From assembly GCF_902859595.1 (NCBI RefSeq), contig NZ_CADIJQ010000001.1, positions 1,612,001 to 1,676,000 on the forward strand: a stretch of 64,000 nt of DNA, written 5' to 3'. The stretch comes from Achromobacter kerstersii. GTDB taxonomy: Bacteria > Pseudomonadota > Gammaproteobacteria > Burkholderiales > Burkholderiaceae_B. Below the pieces are notes generated by a model. It saw only the letters and a program-made list of their open reading frames with translations. It had not been told where the DNA came from and ran no database searches. Position numbers and translations under genes: made by a program. Shown one piece after another: positions 50,603-59,932 of the stretch. How positions within the stretch are numbered: the stretch's first letter is position 1; each line of letters begins with the position of its first letter.

Positions 50603-53161
50603 ATGAAAGCAGCGGCCTCTCCCGATTCCTTGCAGACGCTCGTCGTCATCGGCAACGGCATGGTGGGACACCATTGCGTCGAGCAACTGATCGCGCGCGG
50701 CGCACTTGAGCGCTATCGCATTCACGTCTACGGCGAAGAGACGCGGCGCGCGTATGACCGCGTGCATCTGTCTGAATACCTGAACGGCCGCGACGCCGAA
50801 TCAATGGCGATGTGCGAGGCGGCCTTCTATGAACAAGAGGGGCTGCATCTGCATCTGGGCGAACCGGTGCTTGAGATCGACCGCCACACGCGGGAAGTCG
50901 TCACGCAGCGCGGCCGCGTGGCCTACGACAAGCTGGTGCTGGCCACGGGCTCGTACCCATTCGTGCCGCCCATCGCGGGCGCGGAAGGCGCGTCGCGCCT
51001 GGTGTATCGCAGCATCGATGACCTGGACCTGATCCGCGACGCCGCACGCGGTGCGCGGCGCGGCGTGGTGGTGGGCGGCGGCCTGCTGGGGCTGGAAGCG
51101 GCCAACGCCTTGAAGTCATTGAACCTGGAAGCACACGTGGTGGAATTCGCGCCGCGCTTGATGCCGGTGCAACTGGACGAGGCGGGCGGCGCGGCGCTCA
51201 AGGCGCGCATCGAAGCCTTGGGCGTCGGCGTGCATCTGTCTCGCGCCACGCAAGACATCAAGCCGGGCACGCGTTACCGCTACCGCATGCGCTTTGCCGA
51301 AGGCGAGCCCCTGGAAACGGACTTGATCGTGTTCTCGGCCGGCATCCGCCCGCACGTGACGCTGGCGCGCAAAGCCGGGCTGACGTTGGCCGAACGCGGC
51401 GGCGTGGCCATCAATGACCGCTGCCTGACCAGCGATGAACGCATCTACGCCATCGGCGAATGCGCGGCCTGGAACGGCACCGTGTTCGGCCTGGTGGCGC
51501 CGGGCTATCAGATGGCGCGCATCGTCGCGGCCGACCTGTGCGGCGCGGAAGAAACGCCCTTCACCGGCGCCGACATGTCCACCAAGCTGAAGCTGCTGGG
51601 CGTGGACGTGGGCTCCATCGGCGACGCGCACGGAGTCACGCCGGGCGCACGCAGCTACCGCTACATCGACGAAGCCGGCTCCAGCTACCGCCGCCTGGTG
51701 GTGTCCGACGACGGCAAGCGCGTGCTGGGCGCCGTGCTGGTGGGCGACAACCGCTACTACGACACCCTGCTGCAATACGCGCAGAATGGCATCGCGCCGC
51801 CCGCCGACCCCGCCAGCCTGATCCTGCCGCTGGGCAAGGCCGCGCCCGCACTCGGCGTGGACGCGCTGCCCGCCACCGCCACAATCTGCTCCTGTCACAA
51901 CGTCAGCAAAGGCGCGGTCAGTGCGGCCATTGATGGCGGCTGCACCGACTTAGGCAGCGTCAAGCAATGCACCAAGGCGGCCTCGGGCTGCGGCGGGTGC
52001 GCCGCGTTGCTCAAGCAGGTGGTGGAACATGAACTGGCCAGCCGGGGCGTGGAAGTCGACAAAAGCCTGTGCGAACACTTTGCCTACACGCGCCAGGAGC
52101 TTTACGCGATGGTGCGCGTGGGCGGCATCGAAACGTTCGACGAATTGCTGGCCCGCCATGGCAAGGGCCACGTCGGTTGCGACATCTGCAAGCCGGCCGT
52201 GGGTTCGATTCTGGCGTCGTGCTGGAACCGCCCCATTCAAGACCCGCACCTGGTGCCGCTGCAAGACACCAACGACACCTTCATGGCGAACATGCAGAAG
52301 AACGGCACGTACTCGGTGGTGCCGCGCATACCCGCCGGGGAAATCACGCCCGATGGCCTGATCGCCATCGGCGCCGTGGCCAAGAAGTACCAGCTGTACA
52401 CGAAGATCACGGGCGGCCAGCGCATCGACCTGTTCGGCGCGCAGCTGCATGAATTGCCCGACATCTGGGCCGAACTGATCGCCGCCGGTTTCGAAACCGG
52501 GCACGCCTACGGCAAGTCCACGCGCACCGTGAAGTCGTGCGTGGGCAGCACGTGGTGCCGCTTCGGCGTGCAGGATAGCGTGCGCATGGCGCTGGACATC
52601 GAGCACCGCTACAAGGGCCTGCGCGCGCCGCACAAGCTGAAGTTTGCGGTGTCGGGCTGCACGCGCGAATGCGCCGAAGCGCAGAGCAAGGACATCGGCG
52701 TCATCGCCACCGAAAACGGCTGGAACCTTTACGTGTGCGGCAACGGCGGCATGCGCCCGCGCCACGCCGAGCTGTTCGCCACCGACCTGGATGACGCCAC
52801 GCTCATCCGCACCATCGACCGCGTGCTGATGTTCTACATCCGCACCGCCGACAAACTGCAACGCACATCCGTCTGGCGCGAATCGCTGGAAGGCGGGCTG
52901 GACTATCTGAAAGACGTGGTGCTGAACGACAGCCTGGGCCTGGGCGCCGAACTGGACGCGCAGATGCAGCTGGTGGTGGACCGCTACGAATGCGAATGGG
53001 CCAACGCCATCAACGACCCGGAAAAGCTCAAGCGTTTTCGCACCTTCGTCAACGAGCGCGGCGGCGACCCCGACATCCAATTCGTGCAGGAACGCGGCCA
53101 ACCCCGGCCGGCCCCGGTTCGTGCTGCGCGTGTCATTCCGATTGCCGAGGAGATCGTCTGA
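50603..53161 (+). CDS. nirB: Assimilatory nitrite reductase [NAD(P)H], large subunit
   Basis: An 852-residue enzyme reducing nitrite to ammonium with NAD(P)H in the cytoplasm. Domains: FAD/NAD-binding (1-about 410, with IGNGMVG and VVVGGGLLGLEAA), BFD-like [2Fe-2S] (C-S-C-H-N ... C-G-G-C at about 429-475), ferredoxin-like, then the siroheme/[4Fe-4S] domain with SCVGSTWC near 645 and SGCTRECAEAQ near 685. The ATG at 50603 has TTGGGGA upstream; the frame further upstream is leader RNA. The stop overlaps the nirD start (TGATG). Confidence 0.96.
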   Translation: MKAAASPDSLQTLVVIGNGMVGHHCVEQLIARGALERYRIHVYGEETRRAYDRVHLSEYLNGRDAESMAMCEAAFYEQEGLHLHLGEPVLEIDRHTREVVTQRGRVAYDKLVLATGSYPFVPPIAGAEGASRLVYRSIDDLDLIRDAARGARRGVVVGGGLLGLEAANALKSLNLEAHVVEFAPRLMPVQLDEAGGAALKARIEALGVGVHLSRATQDIKPGTRYRYRMRFAEGEPLETDLIVFSAGIRPHVTLARKAGLTLAERGGVAINDRCLTSDERIYAIGECAAWNGTVFGLVAPGYQMARIVAADLCGAEETPFTGADMSTKLKLLGVDVGSIGDAHGVTPGARSYRYIDEAGSSYRRLVVSDDGKRVLGAVLVGDNRYYDTLLQYAQNGIAPPADPASLILPLGKAAPALGVDALPATATICSCHNVSKGAVSAAIDGGCTDLGSVKQCTKAASGCGGCAALLKQVVEHELASRGVEVDKSLCEHFAYTRQELYAMVRVGGIETFDELLARHGKGHVGCDICKPAVGSILASCWNRPIQDPHLVPLQDTNDTFMANMQKNGTYSVVPRIPAGEITPDGLIAIGAVAKKYQLYTKITGGQRIDLFGAQLHELPDIWAELIAAGFETGHAYGKSTRTVKSCVGSTWCRFGVQDSVRMALDIEHRYKGLRAPHKLKFAVSGCTRECAEAQSKDIGVIATENGWNLYVCGNGGMRPRHAELFATDLDDATLIRTIDRVLMFYIRTADKLQRTSVWRESLEGGLDYLKDVVLNDSLGLGAELDAQMQLVVDRYECEWANAINDPEKLKRFRTFVNERGGDPDIQFVQERGQPRPAPVRAARVIPIAEEIV

Positions 53162-53538
53162 TGGCTGCCATAAAACCTGCGTTGAACGCCGCATTGAGCC
53201 CGGCCTCCGCCCCGAACTGGCGCGCCGTCTGCTCCCGCCACGACCTCGTCGCCGGCTCTGGCGTCGTCGCCCTGTTGGACGGCCAGCAGATCGCGCTGTT
53301 CTACCTGCCTGACGCCGACGGCGCGCCCTTGTACGCCCTCGACAACCGCGACCCGAAATCGGGCGCCAACGTCATCGGACGCGGTCTCATCGGCCAACTG
53401 GGCGGCGACCTGATCGTGGCCTCGCCGCTTTACAAGCAGCACTTCCGTCTGGCCGACGGCACGTGCGTGCAATACCCCGAACAACGCTTGCGCACCTGGC
53501 AGGCGCGCTTCAACGGCGACGCCGTCGAAGTCGCCTGA
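53161..53538 (+). CDS. nirD: Nitrite reductase small subunit
   Basis: A 125-residue Rieske-fold protein of the NirD type. It lacks the Rieske cysteine-histidine pairs, as is normal for NirD, and keeps LYALDNRDPKSGANVIGRGL and the SPLYKQHFRL segment. It associates with NirB and is needed for activity. Start and stop overlap with nirB (TGATG) ensure matched synthesis. Confidence 0.94.
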   Translation: MAAIKPALNAALSPASAPNWRAVCSRHDLVAGSGVVALLDGQQIALFYLPDADGAPLYALDNRDPKSGANVIGRGLIGQLGGDLIVASPLYKQHFRLADGTCVQYPEQRLRTWQARFNGDAVEVA

Positions 53539-53578
53539 GCGCCACGCCCTCTTACCTACAACGCAATAGGGAATCATC

Positions 53579-54391
53579 ATGTCCTACCTGGTACCTTCCG
53601 AATTCGTCACCAAAATGGTGGACGCGGGCGAGTCGAAAATCTACATGGCGACCCGTGACGTCCTGATCCGCGCCTTCATGGCCGGCGCCATTTTGGCGAT
53701 TGCCGCCGTGTTCGCCGTGACGGTCACGGTGCAAACCGAGTCGCCCATTCTGGGCGCCGCCCTCTTTCCAGTGGGCTTCTGCATCCTGTACCTGATGGGC
53801 TTTGACCTGCTGACGGGCGTGTTCGTGCTGACGCCGCTAGCGCTCTTTGACAAGCGGCCCGGCGTCACCGTGAAAGCCATCCTGAAGCATTGGGGTTTTG
53901 TCTTCATCGGCAACTTCGCCGGTGCGCTGACGGTGGCGGTGCTGATGGCCATCGTGTTCACCTACGGTTTTTCCGTGCCGCCCAACAAGGTCGGGCAGGT
54001 CATTTCGCACATCGGTGAAAACCGCACGCTGGGCTACAAGGAATACGGCGCGGGCGGCATGCTGACCATCTTCATTCGCGGCGTGCTGTGCAACTGGATG
54101 GTGTCGCTGGGTGTGGTCGGCGCGATGATCTCGACGTCGGTCAGCGGCAAGGTCATCGCCATGTGGATGCCGGTGATGCTGTTCTTTGCGATGGGCTTCG
54201 AGCATTCCATCGTCAACATGTTCCTGTTCCCGTCGGCGATGATCATGGGCGGCAACTTCTCGATCATGGACTACATGATCTGGAACGAAATCCCAGTGGT
54301 GCTGGGCAACCTGATCGGCGGCATCTCTCTGACCGGCCTGACGCTCTACACGACGCACATGAAGACCGCGCCCAAGCGCCGCTTCAACTGA
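53579..54391 (+). CDS. nirC: Formate/nitrite (FNT) channel, NirC/FocA family
   Basis: A 270-residue FNT-family membrane protein with six helices. Family features: GAILAIAAVFA, the selectivity-region stretch near LYLMGFDLLTGVFVL, NFAGALTVAV, and RGVLCNWMVSLGVV, plus the conserved GFEHSIVNMF. Position between nirBD and the kinase gene indicates nitrite transport. AGGGAATC precedes the ATG. No nitrate transporter or nitrate reductase is in the window, so the operon as seen deals with nitrite. Confidence 0.9.
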   Translation: MSYLVPSEFVTKMVDAGESKIYMATRDVLIRAFMAGAILAIAAVFAVTVTVQTESPILGAALFPVGFCILYLMGFDLLTGVFVLTPLALFDKRPGVTVKAILKHWGFVFIGNFAGALTVAVLMAIVFTYGFSVPPNKVGQVISHIGENRTLGYKEYGAGGMLTIFIRGVLCNWMVSLGVVGAMISTSVSGKVIAMWMPVMLFFAMGFEHSIVNMFLFPSAMIMGGNFSIMDYMIWNEIPVVLGNLIGGISLTGLTLYTTHMKTAPKRRFN

Positions 54392-54410
54392 TCCCGCCAG
54401 GACGCGCGCC

Positions 54411-56171
54411 GTGATGGACCGCCCCGCCCCCGGCGCCGCCGCCTGCTTGCAGGTGGCGGTGGGCCAGCACACCGAGCCGGGGCGCAAGCCGGTCAACCAG
54501 GACTTTCACGGCCTGTGCGTGCCGGCCGAACCGCTGCTGGGCGCCAAGGGCATCGCCATCGCGCTGGCCGACGGCATCAGCAGCAGCCAGGTCAGCCACA
54601 TCGCCAGCGAAACCGCCGTGGCCAGCTTCCTGGAAGACTATTACTGCACGCCCGAAACGTGGTCGGTGAAGAAGTCGGCGCACAAGGTGCTCAGCGCCAC
54701 CAACGGCTGGCTGCATGCGCAGACCCGCCAGCGCCATCACCCCGACCAGCCGCGCGACGCCGACCGCGGCTACGTCTGCACGCTGACCGTGATGGTGCTG
54801 AAGGCGACGACCGCGCACATCTTGCACATTGGCGATGCGCGCATCTACCGGCTGCGCGGCGGCGCGATGGAACCGCTAACCGACGACCATCGCGTGTGGA
54901 TCTCGCAAGACAAAAGCTATCTGGGCCGCGCGCTGGGCTTGGCGCCGCACTTGGAGATTGACTATCACACCCAGCCGCTGGAGCTGGGCGACGTGTTCCT
55001 GCTGGCAACCGATGGCGTGTACGAACACATCCATGCGCAGGACGTCACGCACGCCATCGCGCTGCATCCCGACGCGCTGGACGATGCGGCGCGCGCACTG
55101 GTGCAACTGGCGTTCGAACGCGGCAGCGACGACAACCTGACCGTGCAGCTGGTACGCATCGACGCCCTGCCCCCGCGCCGCGCCGACGAAATTGCGCGCT
55201 ACAGCCTGAACCTGCCCTGCCCGCCGTTGCTGGCCGCCGGCATGGAATTTGAAGGCTTCCGCATTCAGGATGAACTGCGCGCCAGCCATCGCAGCCACGT
55301 CTACCTGGCCCAAGACATTGCCAGCGGCGACGCCGTGGTCATCAAGATTCCGTCGTTGGACTTGCGGCATGACCCGGCGTATCTGGAACGGCTGATGACC
55401 GAAGAGTGGATCGCCCGCCGCATCGACAGCCGCCACGTGGTGCGCGCCTGGCCGATGCCGCGCGCGCGCCGCTATCTATACACGGTCAGCGAGTGCATTG
55501 CAGGGCGCACGCTGACGCGGTGGATGGCCGACCACCCCCGCCCCACGCTGGAGCAAGCGGTGGCGCTGATCGAACAGATTGCGCGCGGCCTGCAAGCGTT
55601 TCACCGGCTGGAGATCGTGCACAACGATTTGCGGCCCGACAACATTTTGGTGGGCGACGACGGCAAGGCCACGATCATCGACCTGGGCTCCACGCAGGCC
55701 GCCGGCCTCTTGGACCGCAGCGCGCAAGATGACGACGCGCCCCCGATGCTGGGCACCGCGCAATACGCCGCGCCCGAGCTGTTCCTGGGCGAAGCCGGCA
55801 CGGCGCGGTCTGACTTGTATTCGTTGGCCGCAATGCTCTACCAGATGCTGTCCGGCCGTCTGCCTTATGGCGCCGACGTGGCGCGCGCCCGCAGCCGCGC
55901 CGCGCAGTTGCGCTTGAACTATGTGTCAGTGCTGGACCGCGAGCGCGAACTGCCCGCCTGGATTGACGGCGTGCTAAGCCGCGCCCTGCATCCCGACCCG
56001 GCCGAGCGCACGCCCGAGCTATCGGAATTCACGCATGTACTGCGTCACCCGCCAGCGTCCGCCGCCCACCAAGCGCGCCTGCCGCTGCTGGAACGCAATC
56101 CGCTCGCCTTTTGGAAAGGCCTGTGCGTGGTGCAGCTGATCGTGATCCTTATCCTTTTTCTTGATCGTTGA
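54411..56171 (+). CDS. PP2C phosphatase-Ser/Thr kinase fusion protein
   Basis: A 586-residue bifunctional signalling protein. Residues about 10-245 are a PP2C-type phosphatase with all metal-binding motifs (NQDF, ALADGISSS, HIGDARIYRL, LATDGVYEH, GSDDNLTV). Residues about 275-545 are a protein kinase: Lys near 312 in VVIKIPS, catalytic loop VHNDLRPDNILV (HND instead of HRD), IIDLGST in place of DFG, and APELF. A last hydrophobic helix (CVVQLIVILILFL) anchors it with both domains in the cytoplasm. GTG 54411 fits AGGA best; ATG 54414 is possible. Similar fusions are known next to nirB in Pseudomonas; their substrate is not established. Confidence 0.9.
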   Translation: MMDRPAPGAAACLQVAVGQHTEPGRKPVNQDFHGLCVPAEPLLGAKGIAIALADGISSSQVSHIASETAVASFLEDYYCTPETWSVKKSAHKVLSATNGWLHAQTRQRHHPDQPRDADRGYVCTLTVMVLKATTAHILHIGDARIYRLRGGAMEPLTDDHRVWISQDKSYLGRALGLAPHLEIDYHTQPLELGDVFLLATDGVYEHIHAQDVTHAIALHPDALDDAARALVQLAFERGSDDNLTVQLVRIDALPPRRADEIARYSLNLPCPPLLAAGMEFEGFRIQDELRASHRSHVYLAQDIASGDAVVIKIPSLDLRHDPAYLERLMTEEWIARRIDSRHVVRAWPMPRARRYLYTVSECIAGRTLTRWMADHPRPTLEQAVALIEQIARGLQAFHRLEIVHNDLRPDNILVGDDGKATIIDLGSTQAAGLLDRSAQDDDAPPMLGTAQYAAPELFLGEAGTARSDLYSLAAMLYQMLSGRLPYGADVARARSRAAQLRLNYVSVLDRERELPAWIDGVLSRALHPDPAERTPELSEFTHVLRHPPASAAHQARLPLLERNPLAFWKGLCVVQLIVILILFLDR

Positions 56172-56187
56172 ATCCAGGAGCCCTCTC

Positions 56188-57012
56188 ATGAACCCTTCCG
56201 TCTGGTTGATTGGCGCCGGCCCTGGCGACCCGGAACTGCTGACCCTCAAAGCCGTGCGTGCGCTGGGACTGGCCGACGTCGTGCTGGTGGATGATCTGGT
56301 CAACCCGCAGGTGCTGGACTACTGCGCGCAAGCCCGCTTGGTCCATGTCGGCAAGCGCGGCGGCTGCCGCTCCACGCCGCAAGCCTTCATCCAGCGCTTG
56401 ATGCTGCGCTATGCCCGGCAAGGCTTGCGCGTGGCGCGCCTGAAAGGCGGCGACCCCTGCATCTTTGGCCGTGGCGGCGAAGAAGCGCAATGGCTCAGCG
56501 ACCACGGCGTAGGCTGCGAAATCATCAACGGCATCACCGCTGGCCTTGCCGCCGCCACCGCCTGCGGCATCCCATTGACCCAACGCGGCATGGCTCAGGG
56601 CGTTACACTGATCACCGCTCATTCCCAGGACGGCACGATGCCCGACTGGACGGGGCTGGCACGCAGCGGCACCACGCTGGTGGTCTACATGGGAGTGGCC
56701 AAATTGCACGACATGAGCAGCCAGTTGCTGGCGGCCGGCATGGCGCCCGACACCCCCGTGGCAATGATCGAACGCGCATCATTGGCCGACCAGCGTGAAT
56801 GCCGCTCGACACTGGCCGCCATGACGCACGACGCCCAAGACTTTCAATTGCGCAGCCCCGCCGTGCTGGTCATCGGCAACGTTGCCGCCTGCCAGGTCTT
56901 CGGCGCCATGGATACGCCAATGGATGCGCCGATGGAGACGCCGATGGTGACGTCCACCAAAGATACGCCGATGCTGACGTCCACCGAACCCGTTTTGCGC
57001 CGCCGCGCCTGA
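56188..57012 (+). CDS. cobA: Uroporphyrinogen-III C-methyltransferase
   Basis: A 274-residue SUMT that makes precorrin-2, the precursor of the siroheme that NirB needs. Motifs: IGAGPGDPELLTLKA at the N-terminus, VHVGKRGGCRS, RLKGGDPCIFGRGGEE and the later GTTLVVYMGVAKL. ATG 56188 with AGGAG upstream. The last 35 residues are a Met/Thr/Pro-rich repeat tail (MDTPMDAPMETPM...) not found in ordinary SUMT. Siroheme synthesis inside the nitrite operon is common. Confidence 0.93.
   Translation: MNPSVWLIGAGPGDPELLTLKAVRALGLADVVLVDDLVNPQVLDYCAQARLVHVGKRGGCRSTPQAFIQRLMLRYARQGLRVARLKGGDPCIFGRGGEEAQWLSDHGVGCEIINGITAGLAAATACGIPLTQRGMAQGVTLITAHSQDGTMPDWTGLARSGTTLVVYMGVAKLHDMSSQLLAAGMAPDTPVAMIERASLADQRECRSTLAAMTHDAQDFQLRSPAVLVIGNVAACQVFGAMDTPMDAPMETPMVTSTKDTPMLTSTEPVLRRRA
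56908..56955. repeat. 12-bp in-frame tandem repeat at the cobA 3' end
   Basis: Four units of 12 bp with the pattern ATGGA(T/G)(A/G)CGCC(A/G) encode M-D-T-P, M-D-A-P, M-E-T-P, M-V-T-S; two further diverged copies follow near 56962-56985. The repeat extends the C-terminus without a frameshift. Confidence 0.75.
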
Positions 57013-57039
57013 CTTTCCGAGACTGACAAAGAGACCGCC

Positions 57040-58302
57040 ATGGCCGAACGCCACATGCCGCCGCCCTTGCGCTTTCTGCTTGCCGCCCGGCGCAGCGAGC
57101 TCCACGGGCTGGAAGCCTTGGCCGGCACCTGTGAATTGGTGGTGCGCATCAGCGCGCTGGTACACGCGCTGCAAAAGGAACGCGGCTACTCCAACCTGAC
57201 GCTGTGCAGCCCGCAAGAACGCTTGCAGCAAACGCTGGCGGGCTTGAGCGACACCGCCGTCCGCATCGAGACCGACGCGCGCCATTTCCTGGATGGCTTG
57301 GCGGCCGACCCCGCGCATGGCAGCGGCAAGGCCCGCTTGCTCAACGGTATCGCCTTCGCCCTGTTCCGGCTGGACGAACTGCCCGCCCTGCGCCGCCAGA
57401 TCCGCGACCGCGCCATCGCCGTGGCGGACGCCGATGCGCGCTTCACACAGGTCATCGGCAGCCTGCTGGCCGTGGTGTTCGAAGCGGCCGATTCGGCGCT
57501 GGACCCCGGCGTCACCCGCATCCTGGTCGCGCTCTTGAACTTCATGCAAGGCAAAGAGCTGAGCGGGCAGGAACGCGCTTGCGGTGTGATGGGATTTACA
57601 GCCGGGTTTTTCAGCGACGCGCAAAAGGCCCGCATGCTGGGCCTGGCGGCCAACCAGCGCCGCAGTTTTGATATCTACGCCGAACACGCTGACGGCGCGC
57701 CGCGCACGGTTTGGGAACAGATCCAGCAACAAGGCGAACCCGTAGAACGCATGCGCGACATGGCGCAGCGCACCGCCGACGGGCAACGCGTAGACGGCAG
57801 CCTTGCCGAACTGTGGTTCGACCTGTGTACCGCGCGCATCGACGCCATGCGCGAAGTGGAAAGCCTGCTGGCCCAGGCGTTGGCGCAGCAGTGCGAACGC
57901 CGTATCGCCGACACCCGCAAAGAACTGGACGACCGCCGCCTGCTGCTCAGCCGCTATGCCGAGCACGCCAGCGGCCAGGCGCCCAGCATGGTCTTCAGCG
58001 TGCAAAGCCGCATCGTCGACACCCCCGCGCCTGACGGTGTAGGCAGCGAATTGGAGCGGTCGATTCTGGACATGATGCGCGAGCAGACGCTGCGCATGCA
58101 GCGCGCCGACGACGCGCTGCACACCATGCGCGGGGCGCTGGAAGAAAAGAAGCGCATTGATCGCGCCAAGCTGCTGCTGATCAGCCATTACGGCCTGACC
58201 GAGCACGCCGCGCACGAACGGCTGCAACGCGCGGCGATGGATGGCGGCCTGTCCTTGTCGGACGTGGCGCGCCAGGTGATCGGCGAGCTGGCCGGGAATT
58301 GA
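57040..58302 (+). CDS. nasR: NIT-ANTAR transcription antiterminator (NasR-type)
   Basis: A 420-residue regulator. Residues about 35-290 are a helical NIT (nitrate/nitrite-sensing) domain, with LVHALQKERGYSNL near its start, the usual sensor signature. The C-terminal 50 residues are an ANTAR RNA-binding domain (EEKKRIDRAKLLLISHYGLT, HERLQRAAMDGGLSLSDVARQVI). In Klebsiella NasR binds nitrate/nitrite and prevents termination in the nasF leader. Here it is the last gene of an operon whose leader has an intrinsic terminator, so it probably controls its own operon. AAAGAGA lies upstream of the ATG. Confidence 0.9.
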   Translation: MAERHMPPPLRFLLAARRSELHGLEALAGTCELVVRISALVHALQKERGYSNLTLCSPQERLQQTLAGLSDTAVRIETDARHFLDGLAADPAHGSGKARLLNGIAFALFRLDELPALRRQIRDRAIAVADADARFTQVIGSLLAVVFEAADSALDPGVTRILVALLNFMQGKELSGQERACGVMGFTAGFFSDAQKARMLGLAANQRRSFDIYAEHADGAPRTVWEQIQQQGEPVERMRDMAQRTADGQRVDGSLAELWFDLCTARIDAMREVESLLAQALAQQCERRIADTRKELDDRRLLLSRYAEHASGQAPSMVFSVQSRIVDTPAPDGVGSELERSILDMMREQTLRMQRADDALHTMRGALEEKKRIDRAKLLLISHYGLTEHAAHERLQRAAMDGGLSLSDVARQVIGELAGN

Positions 58303-58315
58303 TCCACCGCGCCGC

Positions 58316-59848
58316 CTAGCGAAACACCCGCTGCGTAACGCTGACCACCACCCCGGCCAACGCCAGCACGGCCAGCACCCGGAAATGATCCAGGTTCGCC
58401 AGCAGCACCGATTGCTGGTCCAGCCATTGCGAGATATGCGCCATGGCCATCTGCTGCGCCCGCGCGGGGTCGGCCGCCGCAGCGTAGACGCCGCTCAATT
58501 GCGCCTTGGCCGCTTCAAAATTGGCGTTGCCTTGGGCGATGCCCGCCATCAGCACGTTGTAGTGTTCCGACGTGAACCACTGCTGGCCCACCGTCGCCAC
58601 CATGATGCCCAGCGCCTGCCCCACCTGCGCCAGCATGTTCTTCACCTGCTGCGCATGCGCGAACACCGCGGGGTCATGGGTCAGCCCCGTGAAAGTGTTC
58701 ATGGCGGTGGCCGGCATGACGATCATGATGAACACGCCGTAGCAGGCCAGCGCGGGCAACACATCCGTCCACGGGTCAGCCGAAGGCGTCAGCCGCGACA
58801 TCAACACGGCAAACGCCGCCAGCGCGGTAAAACCCGCCACGAAGAATTTGCGCGGCGACGGCCAGCGGGCAAGCAACTGCGACATCACTGCAAACGTCAG
58901 CACGCCCGCGCCCAGCCCCATCGCAAAGAACACGCCCGTGTTCGCCCACGACAAGCCCAGCGCGCGTTGCAGCATCAGCGGCACCAGATAGCCGTTGGCG
59001 CCCAGCATCAGATAGCAAAACATGAATAGCGCCAGGCCGCTCAGAAAGCGCACTTCCTTCATGCCGCCCAGCTTCAGCAACGGCGCGCCATGACGCGTTT
59101 CCGAGCGCACAAAAAACGCCAGCGCCGCCAAGCCCGCTGCGGCGTAAAGCACCAGCAGATGGCGGTCGCTGAAAAAGTCGTAATAAGACCGCTGCAACGC
59201 GTGCAGCAGCAAGAAACTGCCCAGCCCCAGGGCTGCAATCGGCGCCAGCCGCGCCTGCCCTGCCACCGTCACGCCACCGTGATCGGGCATGGCGAGCGCT
59301 ACCGGAATCATCGCCAGCAACGACAACGCGGCGACCAGCCAGAACATCACGTGCCAGCCCGTTTGATCCACCGCCACCGACGCCAGCAACGGCCCCAGCG
59401 CCGTGCCCGTGCACAACCCCGTCGCCAAGGCCTTGATGCCCTGAAAACGCGCGGGGCCTGGCGGAATCAGGTTCACCGTCAGCCGCGATGACGTCAGCAT
59501 TGCTGCGCAGCCCATTGCCATTAGCACCCGGCCCAGCAGAAACCCCGCTTCGCTGCGCGACAGCGCACACACCACCGCCCCCGCCGCCGCCGCGCCCAAC
59601 GACGCCAGCAGATAACGCCGCAAGCCCAAGTGATGCACCAGCCAGCCTTGCAGCGCAATCATCACCACGGCCACGCAGGCATAGATGACCGCGACGGTGG
59701 TGTATTCCTCGGGGCTGGCGCCGATCTCACCCATGATGGGCGAGGCCGCGAACGTGACCATGCCGTTTTGCAGGAAGTCGACAAACGTCAGCGCTCCGAT
59801 CGTCATCAGCAAGGCGGGGGGAATGGGAGGATGCGGGGAAGCTTGCAT
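58316..59848 (-). CDS. MFS multidrug transporter (DHA2, EmrB/QacA-like)
   Basis: A 510-residue transporter with about 14 helices, the DHA2 number. The MFS motif region is LVHHLGLRRYLLASLGAAAAG, and the family segment GTALGPLLASVAVDQTGWHVMFWL corresponds to motif C. No membrane-fusion partner is adjacent. A marR gene lies directly upstream on the same strand; the same palindrome precedes both genes, so the pump is probably repressed by that MarR. Confidence 0.88.
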   Translation of the reverse strand: MQASPHPPIPPALLMTIGALTFVDFLQNGMVTFAASPIMGEIGASPEEYTTVAVIYACVAVVMIALQGWLVHHLGLRRYLLASLGAAAAGAVVCALSRSEAGFLLGRVLMAMGCAAMLTSSRLTVNLIPPGPARFQGIKALATGLCTGTALGPLLASVAVDQTGWHVMFWLVAALSLLAMIPVALAMPDHGGVTVAGQARLAPIAALGLGSFLLLHALQRSYYDFFSDRHLLVLYAAAGLAALAFFVRSETRHGAPLLKLGGMKEVRFLSGLALFMFCYLMLGANGYLVPLMLQRALGLSWANTGVFFAMGLGAGVLTFAVMSQLLARWPSPRKFFVAGFTALAAFAVLMSRLTPSADPWTDVLPALACYGVFIMIVMPATAMNTFTGLTHDPAVFAHAQQVKNMLAQVGQALGIMVATVGQQWFTSEHYNVLMAGIAQGNANFEAAKAQLSGVYAAAADPARAQQMAMAHISQWLDQQSVLLANLDHFRVLAVLALAGVVVSVTQRVFR

Positions 59849-59888
59849 GGTGCGGCGAGTGTTCTTAAATTTATGCCCAGGCTGTATA

Positions 59889-59898
59889 TGCCTAGGCA
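59889..59898. promoter_or_regulatory. MarR operator 1 (upstream of the DHA2 pump)
   Basis: TGCCTAGGCA, a perfect 10-bp palindrome in an AT-rich context (TATATGCCTAGGCAGATAAA). The same core occurs upstream of marR at 60434-60443. It lies 41 bases before the pump start, in the 84-base spacer after marR. Confidence 0.7.
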
Positions 59899-59932
59899 GA
59901 TAAATAGATAAAAAAAATGCGGACGGACCGAT

